NCBI RefSeq assembly: GCF_022376445.1 | Contig: NW_025955513.1 | Span: 1 to 22,907, forward strand | DNA: 22,907 nucleotides | Direction: 5' to 3' | Origin: Fomitopsis serialis | Taxonomy: Eukaryota; Basidiomycota; Agaricomycetes; Polyporales; Fomitopsidaceae | Part shown: positions 8,797 to 20,274 of the stretch, piece after piece | How the letters are laid out: each line of letters opens with the position of its first letter | Numbering within the stretch: the first letter of the stretch is position 1 | The notes under the pieces: model-generated | Databases searched by the model: none | What the model was told of the DNA's origin: nothing | Seen by the model: the letters and a program-made list of their open reading frames with translations, nothing else | Program-made: the position numbers and the translations under genes

Positions 8797-10458
8797 TCAC
8801 AGAATCACACCTTCGTCGACGGCAACCTGTGAGATGATCTCGACCACACGGCTGAACCAGCTGTTGATGAGGTTATCGCTCGTGCGACCCGCATTCCACT
8901 TGAACTGGATGTTCAACCTGTCGTCGAACGTGTACATCAGGAAGTTGGCCACCTGCGGGTCGATCTTCCCCGCCGAAATCTGGTCCAAGACCCGGATCTC
9001 CGCGTTGTGACGCGTCGACCCGTTCACGCCGTTCACTATCCCATTGGCATGATGGTGGTGAACGGGATAGCGAATCGGCAGGACGCTCTTCAGGTCGCCC
9101 ATGCTGCTCATGTACGGCATGAAGGGCTTGCCAGCCATCTGAGCCATGTAGTTCTCGACAGCGATCGCACCGTAAAAGCCAGTGAAGTGCCAGAAATAAG
9201 GCGACTTCACAAAGGCGTCGTTCCGCTCCTTGAACTGTCGCGCGGCATCCCAGATCGCATCCTGGCTCGCGGATTCGGCAACCGCAGCTCGAGGGACGGA
9301 CATGACGACGGGATAGATGACGATGCGAATGGCTGTCTCCGTCTCCCCATTGTTCGTCAGCCGGGGCACCTTGGTGTTGACATCGAACGCCTGGGAGAAC
9401 TCGAAGTAGTGGGAGTCCTCGTCGCTCGGGCCTCCGCTGAAACGAGCCGCGGCGGGACGTTGCACGCAGGCGAAGGCGCTAGCGACATTGGCGAGCTGAG
9501 TGATCGTGACGCCATGAGCCTTGCAGGCTCTCAAGATGCTCTTGGTCTCTTCCGGGGACCAGGTCTGACGTATGAATCGGGGTTGAAGGTTGCCCTCAGC
9601 GATTACGCCGTCAGGAATAAGACCCGACAACGGCTAGCGGCGTCAATTAATCAGTAGAGTTCATCATCCAACACCACTCGAGCTTACCTTGCTTCTGAGT
9701 TTGACAAGCTCGTCGAACGCCGCTTTCGCTTTCACGAGTTCGGCTGGATCGGTGTCGCGCATGTCAGGACAGAGGCCTTCCAGTGCAGGTGGAATCTCCA
9801 CGATCGGCATCTTGCCGGCGAAGTACATGACGAGCTCGTGCTGGGCCCGACCAGGGGTAGCGAGCAAGTCCAACATGCAACGAACAAGGTTCAGCCGGCG
9901 GCGGCCATCGGTGATGAAGTGCGGCGTCATGAAACCGAGGATGTACTTCCCAGAACGCGAGTCGATGTCGCGGCCCCAGTAGAGGGAGCAGGTCCCGTTA
10001 CGCAGGTCGAGGGCCTCTTCGGGGTTCGCGTACAACCACTGATCACGGAGAGCCTCGGTGGAAGCGTCCTGAGCATGGAAGGCGTGGAATTCGATCTGGG
10101 CCTTCGCCTCGCGAAGAGCGTGGACATTGCTGAGAGGGGAGGTGTACACGAGCTCCGGCGGTTTCGTGGTGCTGTATGCGACCTTAGACGCGAGGAGAGG
10201 GTGGCGGAGACGGAGTGCGGCGCATGCCTGCACGACCTCGTCGTCGGTGATGGTGTGCCCGCCCGAACAAGCGAGGGGGACGATGGTGAAGGAATCGGCG
10301 TATCCGCGCGGTCCACGCACGAGCGCGTAGCCGAGCTCGTTCCTCCCTAGCGGCCTGCTGAAGGTCGAGGTGGTTTCGCGGAGATGCACATACGGGGGTT
10401 TCCCGTCAGAGGGGAACAACGATTGCGCCGAAGTGGACTCTTTGGGAGCTGAAGTCAT
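8797..10458 (-). CDS. CoA-dependent acyltransferase, condensation/BAHD-like fold
   Basis: Predicted enzyme transferring an acyl group from a thioester donor to an alcohol or amine; the substrate cannot be told from sequence. Two exons (10458-9688 and 9633-8797), joined across a 54-bp GTAAGC...CTAG intron in phase 0, give 535 residues. Residues of about 80-90 (ALRLRHPLLASKV) match the motif before the first strand of condensation-type domains. The catalytic HxxxDG motif is HFITDG, with His180 and Asp184. The C-terminal half ends with FDDRLNIQFKWNAGRTSDNL, a typical closing segment, but no plant-type DFGWG box is seen. A His4 run followed by ANGIVNGVNGST looks like a variable surface loop. No signal peptide or carrier-protein domain is present, so this is not an NRPS fragment. 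It stands between two carboxypeptidase paralogues. Family-level confidence is good; a specific name is not justified. Confidence 0.85.
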
Positions 10459-11536
10459 GGCGATAGGTTCTGCGCTACTCGTGGGTGGTATAGCCTAAGG
10501 GCCGGCTGGGAGCCAGCTTTTTATCGGTCTATCCCATTCGGTCTTGATGCCCGCTTTGAGAGGTATTGACCCTGGCGGCGTGCTTCGCATCCACAGGTAC
10601 AGACACGTCTCTACGAGAGCCAAATTCATCAGAACTCATGGAACTGACGAGATCATCCCCACATACCTCAGCTTCTGTCTGCCAGACAGAAATAGATATG
10701 GGCAAACAAATGCAGTATGATTTCATGAACGCCATGCAGCTCCGAATTTTTTACCCTGTAGTAAGGGAACAGCATAGCAAAGCGGCCCCGTTTGCGGAGC
10801 CTGGAACGAAGGACATGCTATTCAGCAATGATTGTCCGGACTGGCACCAAATCGTCGTTTAAGCTTCACAGGAAGTAGCGGCGTCTCATAATTGATGCTC
10901 GACGGGGATAGCTAAATGGACTCTGTGAAGCCGAGAACAGACGACAGGCGTGATCCGACAGGATCGAGGAATTGTGTTTATCCTCTATCTTCGCCCGAAG
11001 TGATCTGCGCTGCTGAGAAGCCTGAAACAGAGGTAACAGTGCCACACAGTGACGTGCATGTTGAAACACACTTTCGCTGCACGAGTCCTGGTACACACGT
11101 CTGCCTGATGCAGGAGGGTAATTGGCACGCTTTGGAGACAATCAACCTTGCAGGAGGTGATAGTGCGCACATGGCAACGTTAGCATTGCCCAACGTAACA
11201 CAGTATACGCACTCACACGCTGATGCTGAAGAGTTCTGTGGCACTTCACCTAGTCTGCTGCCTTAGCCTGAGCTTGAGCTTGAGCCTGCCTGTCGACACC
11301 ATGAAGAAAATCAGGCCATATCGCAGAAGCCTTTGTCTTTATCTTTTCTTTCTTTTTCATTCATTCGCCCTCCCTGCGGATATGGCACCATCGATGCGGA
11401 AAGCCAAAGTGAGTAGCCTGAGAGCCGGTCGTTTGACAGATATACCGAGCGTATCAATCTTTGACCGCATCTCCTTGCACTTGTCAGGTACATGCTGTAC
11501 CAGTAAATATCTCCATGAGCTTCGCGATACGGAACT
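10459..11536. other. Intergenic region between the acyltransferase and SCP2
   Basis: This region of 1,078 bp lies upstream of the acyltransferase (its promoter on the minus strand) and downstream of SCP2. Forward open frames at 10566-10862 and 10916-11266 have no recognisable motif or credible splice partners. Small features are a short TTGAGC-type triple repeat at about 11268-11288, a pyrimidine tract at about 11337-11366, and a 5-bp hairpin followed by five T at 10505-10522. I recognise nothing else. Confidence 0.45.
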
Positions 11537-13700
11537 TCACAGCTCTTTCCCGGCCAGCCACCTCTTCGTCAGCTCGAGTGACTCCGCGGGCTTATCGTAA
11601 GGAACCTGCAAAGGCATTAGACAGGGACTCTTGACAATCTTCAACGTTTACACAACATTACGCACCATATGCCCAGCACCGTAGATCGTGGCAAACGTCA
11701 AGGGTCCGACGTTCCTCGTCAGTCCAGCAGCAGCGCCATCAACCGTCCATTCCGTCAACGATTCCTTGACGAACGCCTCCTGCCCTGTCCACTCCAGGTC
11801 CAACAACATTCGATCGTTGCCAACCTGCAGCGCACATATACTTTCGTAAGAGAGTCGATGTCCCACGGACGACGCCACTCACCCAGTTGCATATCCAATC
11901 ATTCGCGCCGACGTAGATGAGCGCACGCACGCCACGCTCGAGGAGCGCGCCGATGTAGAACTGCGTCGGGAATATCTCGTCGTCCGCCGCATGGAAAGCT
12001 GCGCCCACCTCATTGCTGCAGCTGCTGAAGTTCGCGCTCACGAACCCGTCCACGCCGATCTGCTTGCGGACATCCGGTCGGTCGAGATAAGCACCAATCG
12101 CTCTGAGGACGATAGGTTAGGAAGTCGGTAAGCAGATGCGGATGGACGATGACGCACTTTGTTACCGGGTAGCACAGAGTGTCGGAGATAGGGCCATCGC
12201 TGCAGGTAGAGATCGGCATACTGCAATAGATCAGTGCTGCGTACGTACCATGGCTTGCTGATATCGTAGGGATTGTAGCCTGCGACAATGTGATGAGCCG
12301 CATGGTTTTCATTACACAATAAGTAGTATCTCACCGGTGTCGAAGAAGGGCTCGCTGATCTCCGCTTCGCAGAAGAGGTTCGCCGCCTCACAGCCCATGC
12401 TATCGAACCTGTCAACGCAGGACTTCTGCAGGGCTTCCTGGCAGCGCGGAACCTAATCATACGATGAACACGATACATAGGGGACCAATGAGCGGCCCGT
12501 TCACTCACTGCCTGCTTCATGCGCACACAGGAGCTGCATTCTTCATCAGCACAATTTTATACGAAGAGGAGCAAGCCTGTAGACCTGATGTCCATTATGG
12601 GGGCGACGGAAGCAGGGCTGCAGGTCATGTCGTAGTAAGACGGCACCATAGTAGCGAAGTCCGTGCATCCATTCCCTAGATACATACTAGCAGATCAGAG
12701 CAATTGCGTGCCGCAAACGTTGACCACATACCTATCATGACAGAGGACAGGTTAACAGGAGTAAGGCCTGCCTCGACAAGTTTTGTGTTTTGGTCGTAGA
12801 CTTCCGCGGCGAATACAGGGATATAGCGGCCCTAAGAAGTACGTTGTGAGCCGACTTATCCTATACACAAGTCATGAGGTGCTTACACCGTATGACTCTC
12901 CGGCCATGTGGAAGGCACGTCCCTTGAACTGGCTGAAGTGCTCGAAGAAGATAGCGACAAATGCAGCAATATCTTTCGCTGCTTCCGGAGTCGTGCTCTA
13001 GGGGGGTATCTTGTGTGAAAGGTGACGACACAGAAGGTATCACTTACGACCGTCTCTCCGTACTCGGCATATGAGAAGCCAACGCCGATGGGTTGGTCGA
13101 CGAAGAAGATATTGGCGTTTGCATTCCAAGAATACGGGTTGAATGTGGAGTTGTCAGGGCTGGTGACCCTGCAGGGGCCTGGTCGAGGTAATTGTCAGAC
13201 ATGATACACCTGAAGAGGATATGCATCCAAACGCACCAAGCTCCATGAAAAGACCCAGAGAAGAAGAGCATCCCGGGCCGCCATTCGTCCAGAAGATGAC
13301 GTCGTCCTTGGCGGGGTCGTTCCTACTCTCGAAGAAGTAGAAGAAGAGATGCCTGGCCTGGACGTCTATGTATCCTGTGTATGTTCTGGATGTGTGTTGG
13401 TCATGTAGACTTGAACCTCACAGGCTGACGCACGTACCCGACGGTGCCATCACAAAAGTCCGACTTCTTGATGCGCACATTGTAGTTGGGGAAGAGTGGA
13501 TGACCGAGAGTCGTGAACTCGTCGGTGGACAATGTGGAGAAGTCACCTAGGGGTGTGAACAAGCCAGCATCATATTGGTCTGCGCCGAAGCCACTGCCTG
13601 GGATGTTTTGTGCCTTCACGTTTGGCTGGACAAGTGGGAACTGGGCGGCACTGGTGACGGCGGCGACAGCGAGCAGACCGGAGAGACGACACCAAACCAT
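11537..13700 (-). CDS. Serine carboxypeptidase, S10 family, copy 2 (SCP2)
   Basis: Secreted or vacuolar S10 exopeptidase and paralogue of SCP1. Thirteen exons (13700-13438, 13385-13237, 13178-13048, 12997-12887, 12831-12732, 12675-12585, 12533-12509, 12452-12335, 12279-12249, 12199-12158, 12102-11883, 11824-11666, 11605-11537) join in frame to 502 residues. Residues 1-20 ([20 protein letters not shown]) are a clear signal peptide. The oxyanion motif NGGPGCSSS has Cys127; GESYGGRY carries Ser216, ANDWICNW carries Asp422 and GAGHMVP carries His479. Cys382 in NFSSCSNE lines up with the yeast carboxypeptidase Y cysteine that bonds the GPGC cysteine, so that disulfide is kept here, unlike in SCP1. 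Intron positions and phases are the same in both copies, showing that they arose by gene duplication and not through an RNA copy. No disabling change is seen. Confidence 0.93.
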
Positions 13701-14076
13701 GGCGGGCAAGGTCGACGGAGTCTGCCACAGCGCGGTATATGAGTACGGTCGCAGTCAGGTACCTCGACGTACGAGAGGTGCCGAGGAAGTTCCCAGGGAT
13801 ACATGCGGCGCGTCCGATAACGGCGTCGCGTCGCGGTCACATGACAGCATTAAAAGACCTCACAGTCAGGAGGCCGGCTCCATCTCTCTCACTTCCTCAA
13901 TGTCTACAAACTTCAACACTTCCCAAAGACACGATACTGCGTGTGTTCCGATAAATCCCAAATACGACATGAGTCCGAGCGTGACGCTATAAAGCCCCTG
14001 AAATCACGACAGTCCCTGGAACCCGCAAGATAACCCAATAAAACCCGGAGGAAACGAAGCCGCAAATCCCGCATTC
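13701..14076 (-). other. Upstream region of SCP2 and 3' flank of the DUF6593 gene
   Basis: These 376 bp hold the promoter side of SCP2 and the 3' untranslated region of the next minus-strand gene. I see no conserved frame and no convincing TATA box. Confidence 0.45.
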
Positions 14077-14826
14077 TCAGCCCTCAATCCCGCCTCCTTC
14101 TGCGGGATCCTCGTCGTGCTCCAGCACCCGCACCGCCAGAGGATCCGTCACCTTATCCCTTCGCCTCTTCTCCATAATGATGAACGTGATCACCACCATG
14201 TCGATGTCGAGTGTTGACGGGTGTGTCTGCAGATACCACTTCTTCTGGCCGCGGAAGTATCCTTCCTTAACGTCATCTTCTGTGAAACGCGCGACCTCCT
14301 CTCGGGTCTTCGCACAGGTGAGCTATAGACGGGGTGAGAAATTCGGCACAAGCAAACGCCCCGATGAGATACACCTACCACAGAACCGATGCCCTTGACC
14401 ACCCGCCAGCAGTACACCTTATCGTCATTCCCGAGGAAATACCGCTTGCTGTGGCAGAGATCTCGAAGGCTGCACGAAGACCCATACAAGGTCGGTTTCC
14501 TGGAACAAGACGTCAACCGACAACAACGAGCACACTCACGCGCTGAATCTCGCAGACGGCGACTTGTAGAGCAGTTCGTCCACGGGCAGCTCCTGGATGG
14601 TCCCGTCGAACGCATTGCTCCGGACAATCGGCGCCTTGCACCATGCCCTCCACTCGATCTCCGCGACGATGCTCTCGCTGACCGTCGGTGCAGGTCGGAT
14701 GATGGTCGAGACCGCCGAGCCGCTCAGCAATGACTTCCGCATCGTTCGCACCTGGTAGTGAGCTATCCCGTTCGAGGAGACGAGTGTCGTCCGTTCTGGG
14801 TCATTATGCACCAGATAGAGATTCAT
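14077..14826 (-). CDS. DUF6593 family protein
   Basis: A 207-residue protein of unknown function from a family expanded in mushroom-forming fungi. Three exons (14826-14540, 14469-14379, 14322-14077) join in frame through GTGAGT...GCAG and GTAGGT...ATAG introns. It starts MNLYLVHNDPERTTLVSSNG, includes IVAEIEWRAW in the middle, SKRYFLGNDDKVYCWRVVKG in exon 2, and the closing block DIDMVVITFIIMEKRRRD. These are the segments I recall as conserved in DUF6593 proteins. The C-terminal tail is acidic and Gly-rich. No signal peptide or membrane span is apparent. The family name is moderately sure; no role can be stated. Confidence 0.82.
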
Positions 14827-15524
14827 CTATGGTCAGCGCGACGACTCGCAAGGGGCCAGGTGCCGGCGGCAGTCTCGGTGGTGACCTGGAAGGAGGGCAA
14901 GGAAGGGCGAAAACTGGATGGGCAGCTGACCGGCCCATTTCTATACTCTCGTCAGTATGAGACATGCAGTCTAGAGCACGGCAGACCGATCAGTTATGAT
15001 CTTGCCTACGAGAGGAGGGCAATGAATGGGAGCTCTACTCGGCCTCTACCCAAAGATCGGCTGAATTTGATGCGTTAGGCCGCCTTCTGAAGGCCAAGTG
15101 GTGCCTATATAAAGGATTCCACAGTATGGATGTTCCATGCTATCATGCCGTGTTCATGTAGGGCACGTACCAGGTCCAAGGCAGTGATAGTTTGGAATTG
15201 CGGAAGACCACCTTGCAGAAAGGCAGTTCGATTGGGCAATATCGTGATGGGTCCAGCCTCTCAGAGTGTAGAGCGCGTAGACTTTGGCTGCCATGATGAG
15301 TCGTGTGCCAGACATACATTCTTCACAATGTAAAATGTCGAATACGACTTGCCCACCGCCGCAACTTGCAAAGTCGCACTACCTGTTCACCAACCTAACA
15401 ATGATATCAGTTCACCAGCCGCAGAATACACATGACGTACACTGCTAGTACACAAGAAATTATGTCACAGATATGCTACAGATCGCGCTCTAGATTTCCA
15501 AGCAAGAAGCAGACAAGAGAGGAA
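14827..15524. other. Intergenic region upstream of the DUF6593 gene
   Basis: These 698 bp separate the DUF6593 start from the SCAP stop codon. A TATATAAAGG sequence stands at 15106-15115 on the plus strand, but no credible plus-strand gene follows it. Open frames at 14758-15078 and 15130-15333 show no recognisable motif. I found no RNA gene or repeat. Confidence 0.45.
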
Positions 15525-18500
15525 TCAAGAAGGGGTGCTCTGGATATCCTCGCCGGAAGACCGCCTCCGTCTCCTGGCGTTCGGTCGCGAGTTGACGTTG
15601 AACAAACCGACGGTGTTACCAAAGCCAGCGAGGCAACATGTCGAGGTCGCTATGAACGGCGTAACGCGAGTGAAGTGCAATCGCGGGACGAATACACGCT
15701 TCGGCGACACAGGAGGGTCCTGGTTCAACCCAGCATGCGAACTGCCCGAACGGCGCCTGTCCATCAGTCGCTCCTCGGGACCACGACGCAGTGCGTTCAA
15801 CGGGGATACGTGCAGGCGCGACTCCTCAGGGTCGTACGTCCAGAGCTCCCATCGCTCGAGCGTAGAGCTGCTCAGACCCTGCAGCGGTTCATCCTTGAGG
15901 GTAGCTTTCGCGTCCATGCGCCGCGCGAGCAGGCTGGACCGTGGCTTGCGGCGTACGCCGACGACCTTGTCCCCAGCGACGTCCCAGCTCCCCCGCTCAA
16001 ACATGGTATCTGCGACGCGCACCACGATAAGACTCTGCCATACAGATGTGGGGGATGGGAAGAGAGGAAGCCGGCTGCCGGGGTAATGTCAACCGGGCCT
16101 ACAGGATGCGGGTCAGACTCGTCGCAGTCGGAATGGACAAAAAACGAGTCGTGCGTCCGACGCGAGCCCTCCTTCTCCGACGCCCTGCGTGAATGGACGC
16201 CGTGTGCGGAGACAGGGAACATGGAGGCACTCAGGGCGGAGCTGGACGACGATACGGACGGCACGCGTGAGCGTGAAGCCACGGGTGTGGTCGTCCCCGT
16301 GGACGACGCCAGTGATGTGGCACTTCCGCTCCGCGAACGATGCCCAAGCATGCTCGTTCGCAGGGCAGGTTGTGGTTGATTGCGGGGACACGAGCATCGT
16401 CTCGTTGGCAGGTACAAGTAAGCCCGGTAGAAAAGCACGACTTGACCAACGGAGAACGTGATCAGGAAGTTCTCGCATGGTAGTTCCCCACACGTTGAAC
16501 AGTTCGTCGGGGTGACAGGAGTGACCCGCAGCTGGTTGACGTCACCAAAGGGTTCCTCCATGATGAACAGACAATCCCGCGACCCAGCATCCCAGAGCGA
16601 CACGACGCCTGCTTGTGTAGCGGCGATGATGATGATGTGACGCTGACCATCAAGCTCAAGAGCGCAAACGTCGACTTTATTGACGAAGTCCTGGGGGTTA
16701 CCAGCGGCGATCCAACACTCGCGGGCTACGAGTTGATCATTGCGGTCGAGGTCACACAGCTCGAAGGACCCGTCGTCGAATGCAAAGCCGACAAGGAGGC
16801 GTTCATCGCCATGGACAGGTACCAACGTAGACTTGATGACGGTAGCAGAGCGCGTAGGCGCGACGTAGCGGGCACGAGGGGTCGTCGCTACATCCCACTT
16901 GACAACTGTACCGTTCTCGTAGGCGCTATATAGGCAGACGACAGGTTGGTAAAGAGTGGTTTCTGGACCGGGAGGCGTAGGTGTGAGTGGACGCGCGGGC
17001 GACGGTGGGCGAGATTGGAAGTAGCCGAAGTGGAGGTGTGCGACAGCTGCAGTGGACGTGGGGTCGAGGGAGAGCTGTGTGATATACTTGGCGTGGTCCC
17101 TCTCTATCGACCAGACACCAATGACGCCGGATGCCGAACCCACAGCACAGAGCGTACCGGCCTCATTAACTGCGACGGCTGTGAGGGTCGTGCCCTGCGA
17201 AGGCCCACTTGCACCCCCAAGGGCAACAGGAGAGGTGTCGACCGTGATGTTCGTGCGCGACATGCTTCTCCATACGACGACTTCGTTCTGCAGCCCGAGC
17301 ATAACGACGACCTTGCCGTTCTTGCTGGTTGCCAGCATGTCCACGTCCGTCGGGAAAGCCCGTGGAAGCGTGGCGAACGAGATCTCCCCTTCCACGGACG
17401 ACTCTTCTGAGCTCGAGTTGTCTGGTTCAGGTCGCTGGCGCTGCGCCTCCAGCAACTCCGCGTTCTTGAGGAGATACAGGAGGAGAGCATAGAGCAGGAC
17501 CGTCGTAGCCGTGATCGGCACGACCATGATCTTGAAGAGCCACCACACGTCCCGGACCGTACGCATCCACCAACGTGATAGCCTGTTCACGCGAGGGCGG
17601 GACAACTTCTCACCATCTGCTAGAGTGCGGACATCGGACGCCGGCTTGTCCTCTTCTGGTGCAAGAACTAGGATGGCGGGTGACTCTATACGAATGTGTA
17701 CCATGGTGTCGTCAATGGGATTCAGGGTTTGCCAGATGCGGTATGCAGGAGAGATTCGGTCGGTAGCCGTCATCTTCGGAACTTGGCGCACAGGATTTCG
17801 CGCAAGAGCAGCAGAGCTCTTAGCCTGTGTGGACGATGGTGTCGTTGCAAAGTAGAGGGTAGCTGCGATGGCCAAAAGCTGCACCAAGCAGTCAGCAATG
17901 GGTATAACAGCGACGAAGAGACGTGCTCACCAAGAAAAGACTGATGTTCTTACCGGGACGTCCACGTATTGTGTTTTTCGCAGCGAGCCATGCTTCTCTC
18001 CAGGTCTTGGGCGGGGGCAAGGTAGGTGATGCCAGTTTTCCCTTATCCGTCGGGTTGAGATTAGTATCCTGTCGGAGGAGCTCGTCCAACTAGGGAAACC
18101 GCGTGGGTCTAGAGGCGCTAATGTATGTGGAGATGTGGACCCACCTCGAGTCGCTGTATATCGATTGATAACACCGTGACGAAGAAGGTGTGCACGAGGA
18201 ACCAGTGCGCGACTAGCACCACAATCGAAAATGCGCAGAACTGGCGAATCGCACCACTGGAGAAGAACGCGATGACTCCCAGCACCGCATTGTAAGACAC
18301 GACTTTGAGCGTGTTGGACGTGCCCGCTTGACTCAATCCCTGGGCTATGCGTTCTTTGACCGGGATCGTTACTGAGGTTCTTAAGACCGCATCAACCTGT
18401 GACGATTCTCAGTCAACTGCACTACCACAGAGCATGGCGCGACTTACGATGTGAAACATGTTCTCGACTCCGATGAACATCACAATAATTGGAAACAGCT

Positions 18501-19719
18501 CCCTAAGACGATGGTTTAGTAAAGCCAGGACGATCAATAATTGAATGATTACCATGGAACCATAGTCATCCTGAACCCTACTAAGGCACAAACACTCAGA
18601 CTTGTTATGGTACTGACAATCAGCTCCACAAGGCCGGTGACTGCGAGACCGAACCGGGAATGCACCGTCTTCATGTTCCTCATGGACTGCACACAATACA
18701 CTACGAAGACCAGGTACGCGCCATAGCAGAACGCCGAGAGGATGGTGAAACGAGTCTTCGTCGTAGGACTTCTGTCGTACTACGCGGAGCCCTCTGTGAA
18801 TGCTCACTACTCGATAGATCGTCAGACGCACCTCCAATGCAACGAGTCTGGGCGGCTGAGCCTGAACGACAAGGTCTCCCATGGGTCCACCTGCTTCCCT
18901 GAGTACCCGTAGCCATTGGACATGACCGTTGTTGCCAAGACAGTCGCGGTCCGGAAAGAAGTAGGTGAGTGCTAAGAACATGGCGCTATCCACACTGGAC
19001 AAGCTTGGGTCATGCTCTCGGCCGGCGAAGACCATCTCGGGGGTCATAGGGATGCCAGAAGTAGTTGTGTTGTGTGATAGGTTGATGGTCTCGAGAATAC
19101 TAGCATCCGCCGATAGCACAGCCTCGTCATGGTTCCAAAAGGCTAGAGGGCTCAGGGAAAAGCAGGAGCCAGTTGACGACTTCAAGCAAGGGATATGATG
19201 TTGAGATAAGATGGTTGAAATCCTGTGTTCGAGTGCCAGAGCTGACAGCAGTGTGTCGCGGTCCAATGCATCCAGACCATACTCTTGCGATACACTGCCA
19301 ATCAAGAGCCGCTCAGAGCGCAGAATACTTTGCATGCCGCACTGCGCGCGGGCGACGGAGTCATCGTGCAGTCTGAGCGTGTTGTGTCCTTCCCATATAT
19401 GTCGGAGATCGTGTTGCGCGAAGTAGCTGGAGATATCGTCCGGTGTCAGGAAGGAGTCAAGCACGCGCAAGGTGAAGCCGGCGAAGAAATGGGTTTCCGG
19501 AGAAGTGTAGACGGCAATGGCGGGGAAGAGCAGGGAGGTAATGACGATGGAAGACACAAGGATAAGCCGTATTTGATGCGTCGCGCAATGGCTGCACCCG
19601 TAGTCGTAAGAAGAGTGTTCACCAAACACACTGCACACTCACATTCCAAAGCGGTGGAAAAACCTCGTCCCGTATGCACGCGTCCGTTGCAGCAAAGCTG
19701 GAGACGGAAGAGAGTACAT
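15525..19719 (-). CDS. SREBP cleavage-activating protein (SCAP homologue)
   Basis: ER membrane protein that senses sterol and escorts the SREBP transcription factor to its proteases; in fungi it governs sterol and low-oxygen responses. Eight exons (19719-19643, 19591-18832, 18779-18553, 18502-18448, 18396-18145, 18089-17931, 17878-16103, 16034-15525) join in frame to 1,271 residues. TM1 spans about residues 35-54 and is followed by a large lumenal loop to about 285. The sterol-sensing domain covers about 290-450 and includes KTVHSRFGLAVTGLVELIVS, ELFPIIVMFIGVENMFHIV and GTSNTLKVVSYNAVLG. A last membrane span lies at 622-647. WD40-type repeats follow from about 685 and end with LAGFGNTVGLFN. 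The start at 19719 is a choice; the frame is open further upstream. The intron at 16102-16035 avoids a wrong read-through that would end the protein at 15872. Confidence 0.92.
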
Positions 19720-20274
19720 GGCGATGGAGATAACGCGCAGCCCTTGCGCAGCCCGGTGTAGTCGTTGCTCCTGTGGTTTCTCCCTGTTCCAGCAGCTCCG
19801 GGGAGAAGACGCAGTCGGGTGATAGCCCTCCCTCGACTTCGATACTCTCCAAGATCGCAGTACCGAGGCAGGCAACCTGCACAACGACTGCTGCACCCCT
19901 CTCTGCGACGGTTGTGGGTGTTGGTAGGTGTTGACCTTGCCTAATCTGAGTTAGCTAGACGCTGGACACCGGAGGATCCCGTGCAGGTCAGTAGTACATC
20001 TTCGGGCTCTTGCTTGTCGGTCGTCGCGACAGAAAGACTGCATGTGTATCGCATTGAGGATGCTGTGCGCACCATCCAAGCCGAGTGACGGTGTATGATA
20101 TTTGTTCAACTCGAATATTGAATCGTACGTTTACACCGCGTATATTCGCGCTCACTCGACCACGTGTGTATGATCTCACGACGCGGTCGCCGGGATGCGG
20201 ACTGCTGGCCGATCCCGTCTGGCCTTCATACTTACCACTCTCACCTCACCCAGCCCGCGTTCTCGACGGCCTCG
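19720..20274. promoter_or_regulatory. Divergent promoter region shared by SCAP and pdx1
   Basis: These 555 bp separate the start codons of SCAP (minus) and pdx1 (plus), so both promoters must lie here. A CACGTG E-box is at 20161-20166, 109 bp before the pdx1 ATG and 442 bp from the SCAP ATG. Bases from about 20250 are CT-rich, as in a fungal transcript start. Fungal SREBP proteins and other bHLH factors bind E-box-type sites, but one CACGTG is weak evidence. Confidence 0.5.

Noticed and set aside
9007..9657. Plus-strand open frame of 216 codons opposite the acyltransferase.
   Set aside because: It is the antisense shadow of a GC-rich coding exon with no recognisable motif of its own.
10505..10522. 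Hairpin followed by five T as a terminator.
   Set aside because: Intrinsic terminators of this kind are bacterial; no Pol III gene precedes it, and the stem is only 5 bp.
15872..16102. SCAP C terminus ending at 15872 in the uninterrupted frame.
   Set aside because: The residues after PHPVGP lose family similarity, whereas splicing out 16102-16035 leads in frame to a conserved end containing LAGFGNTVGLFN.
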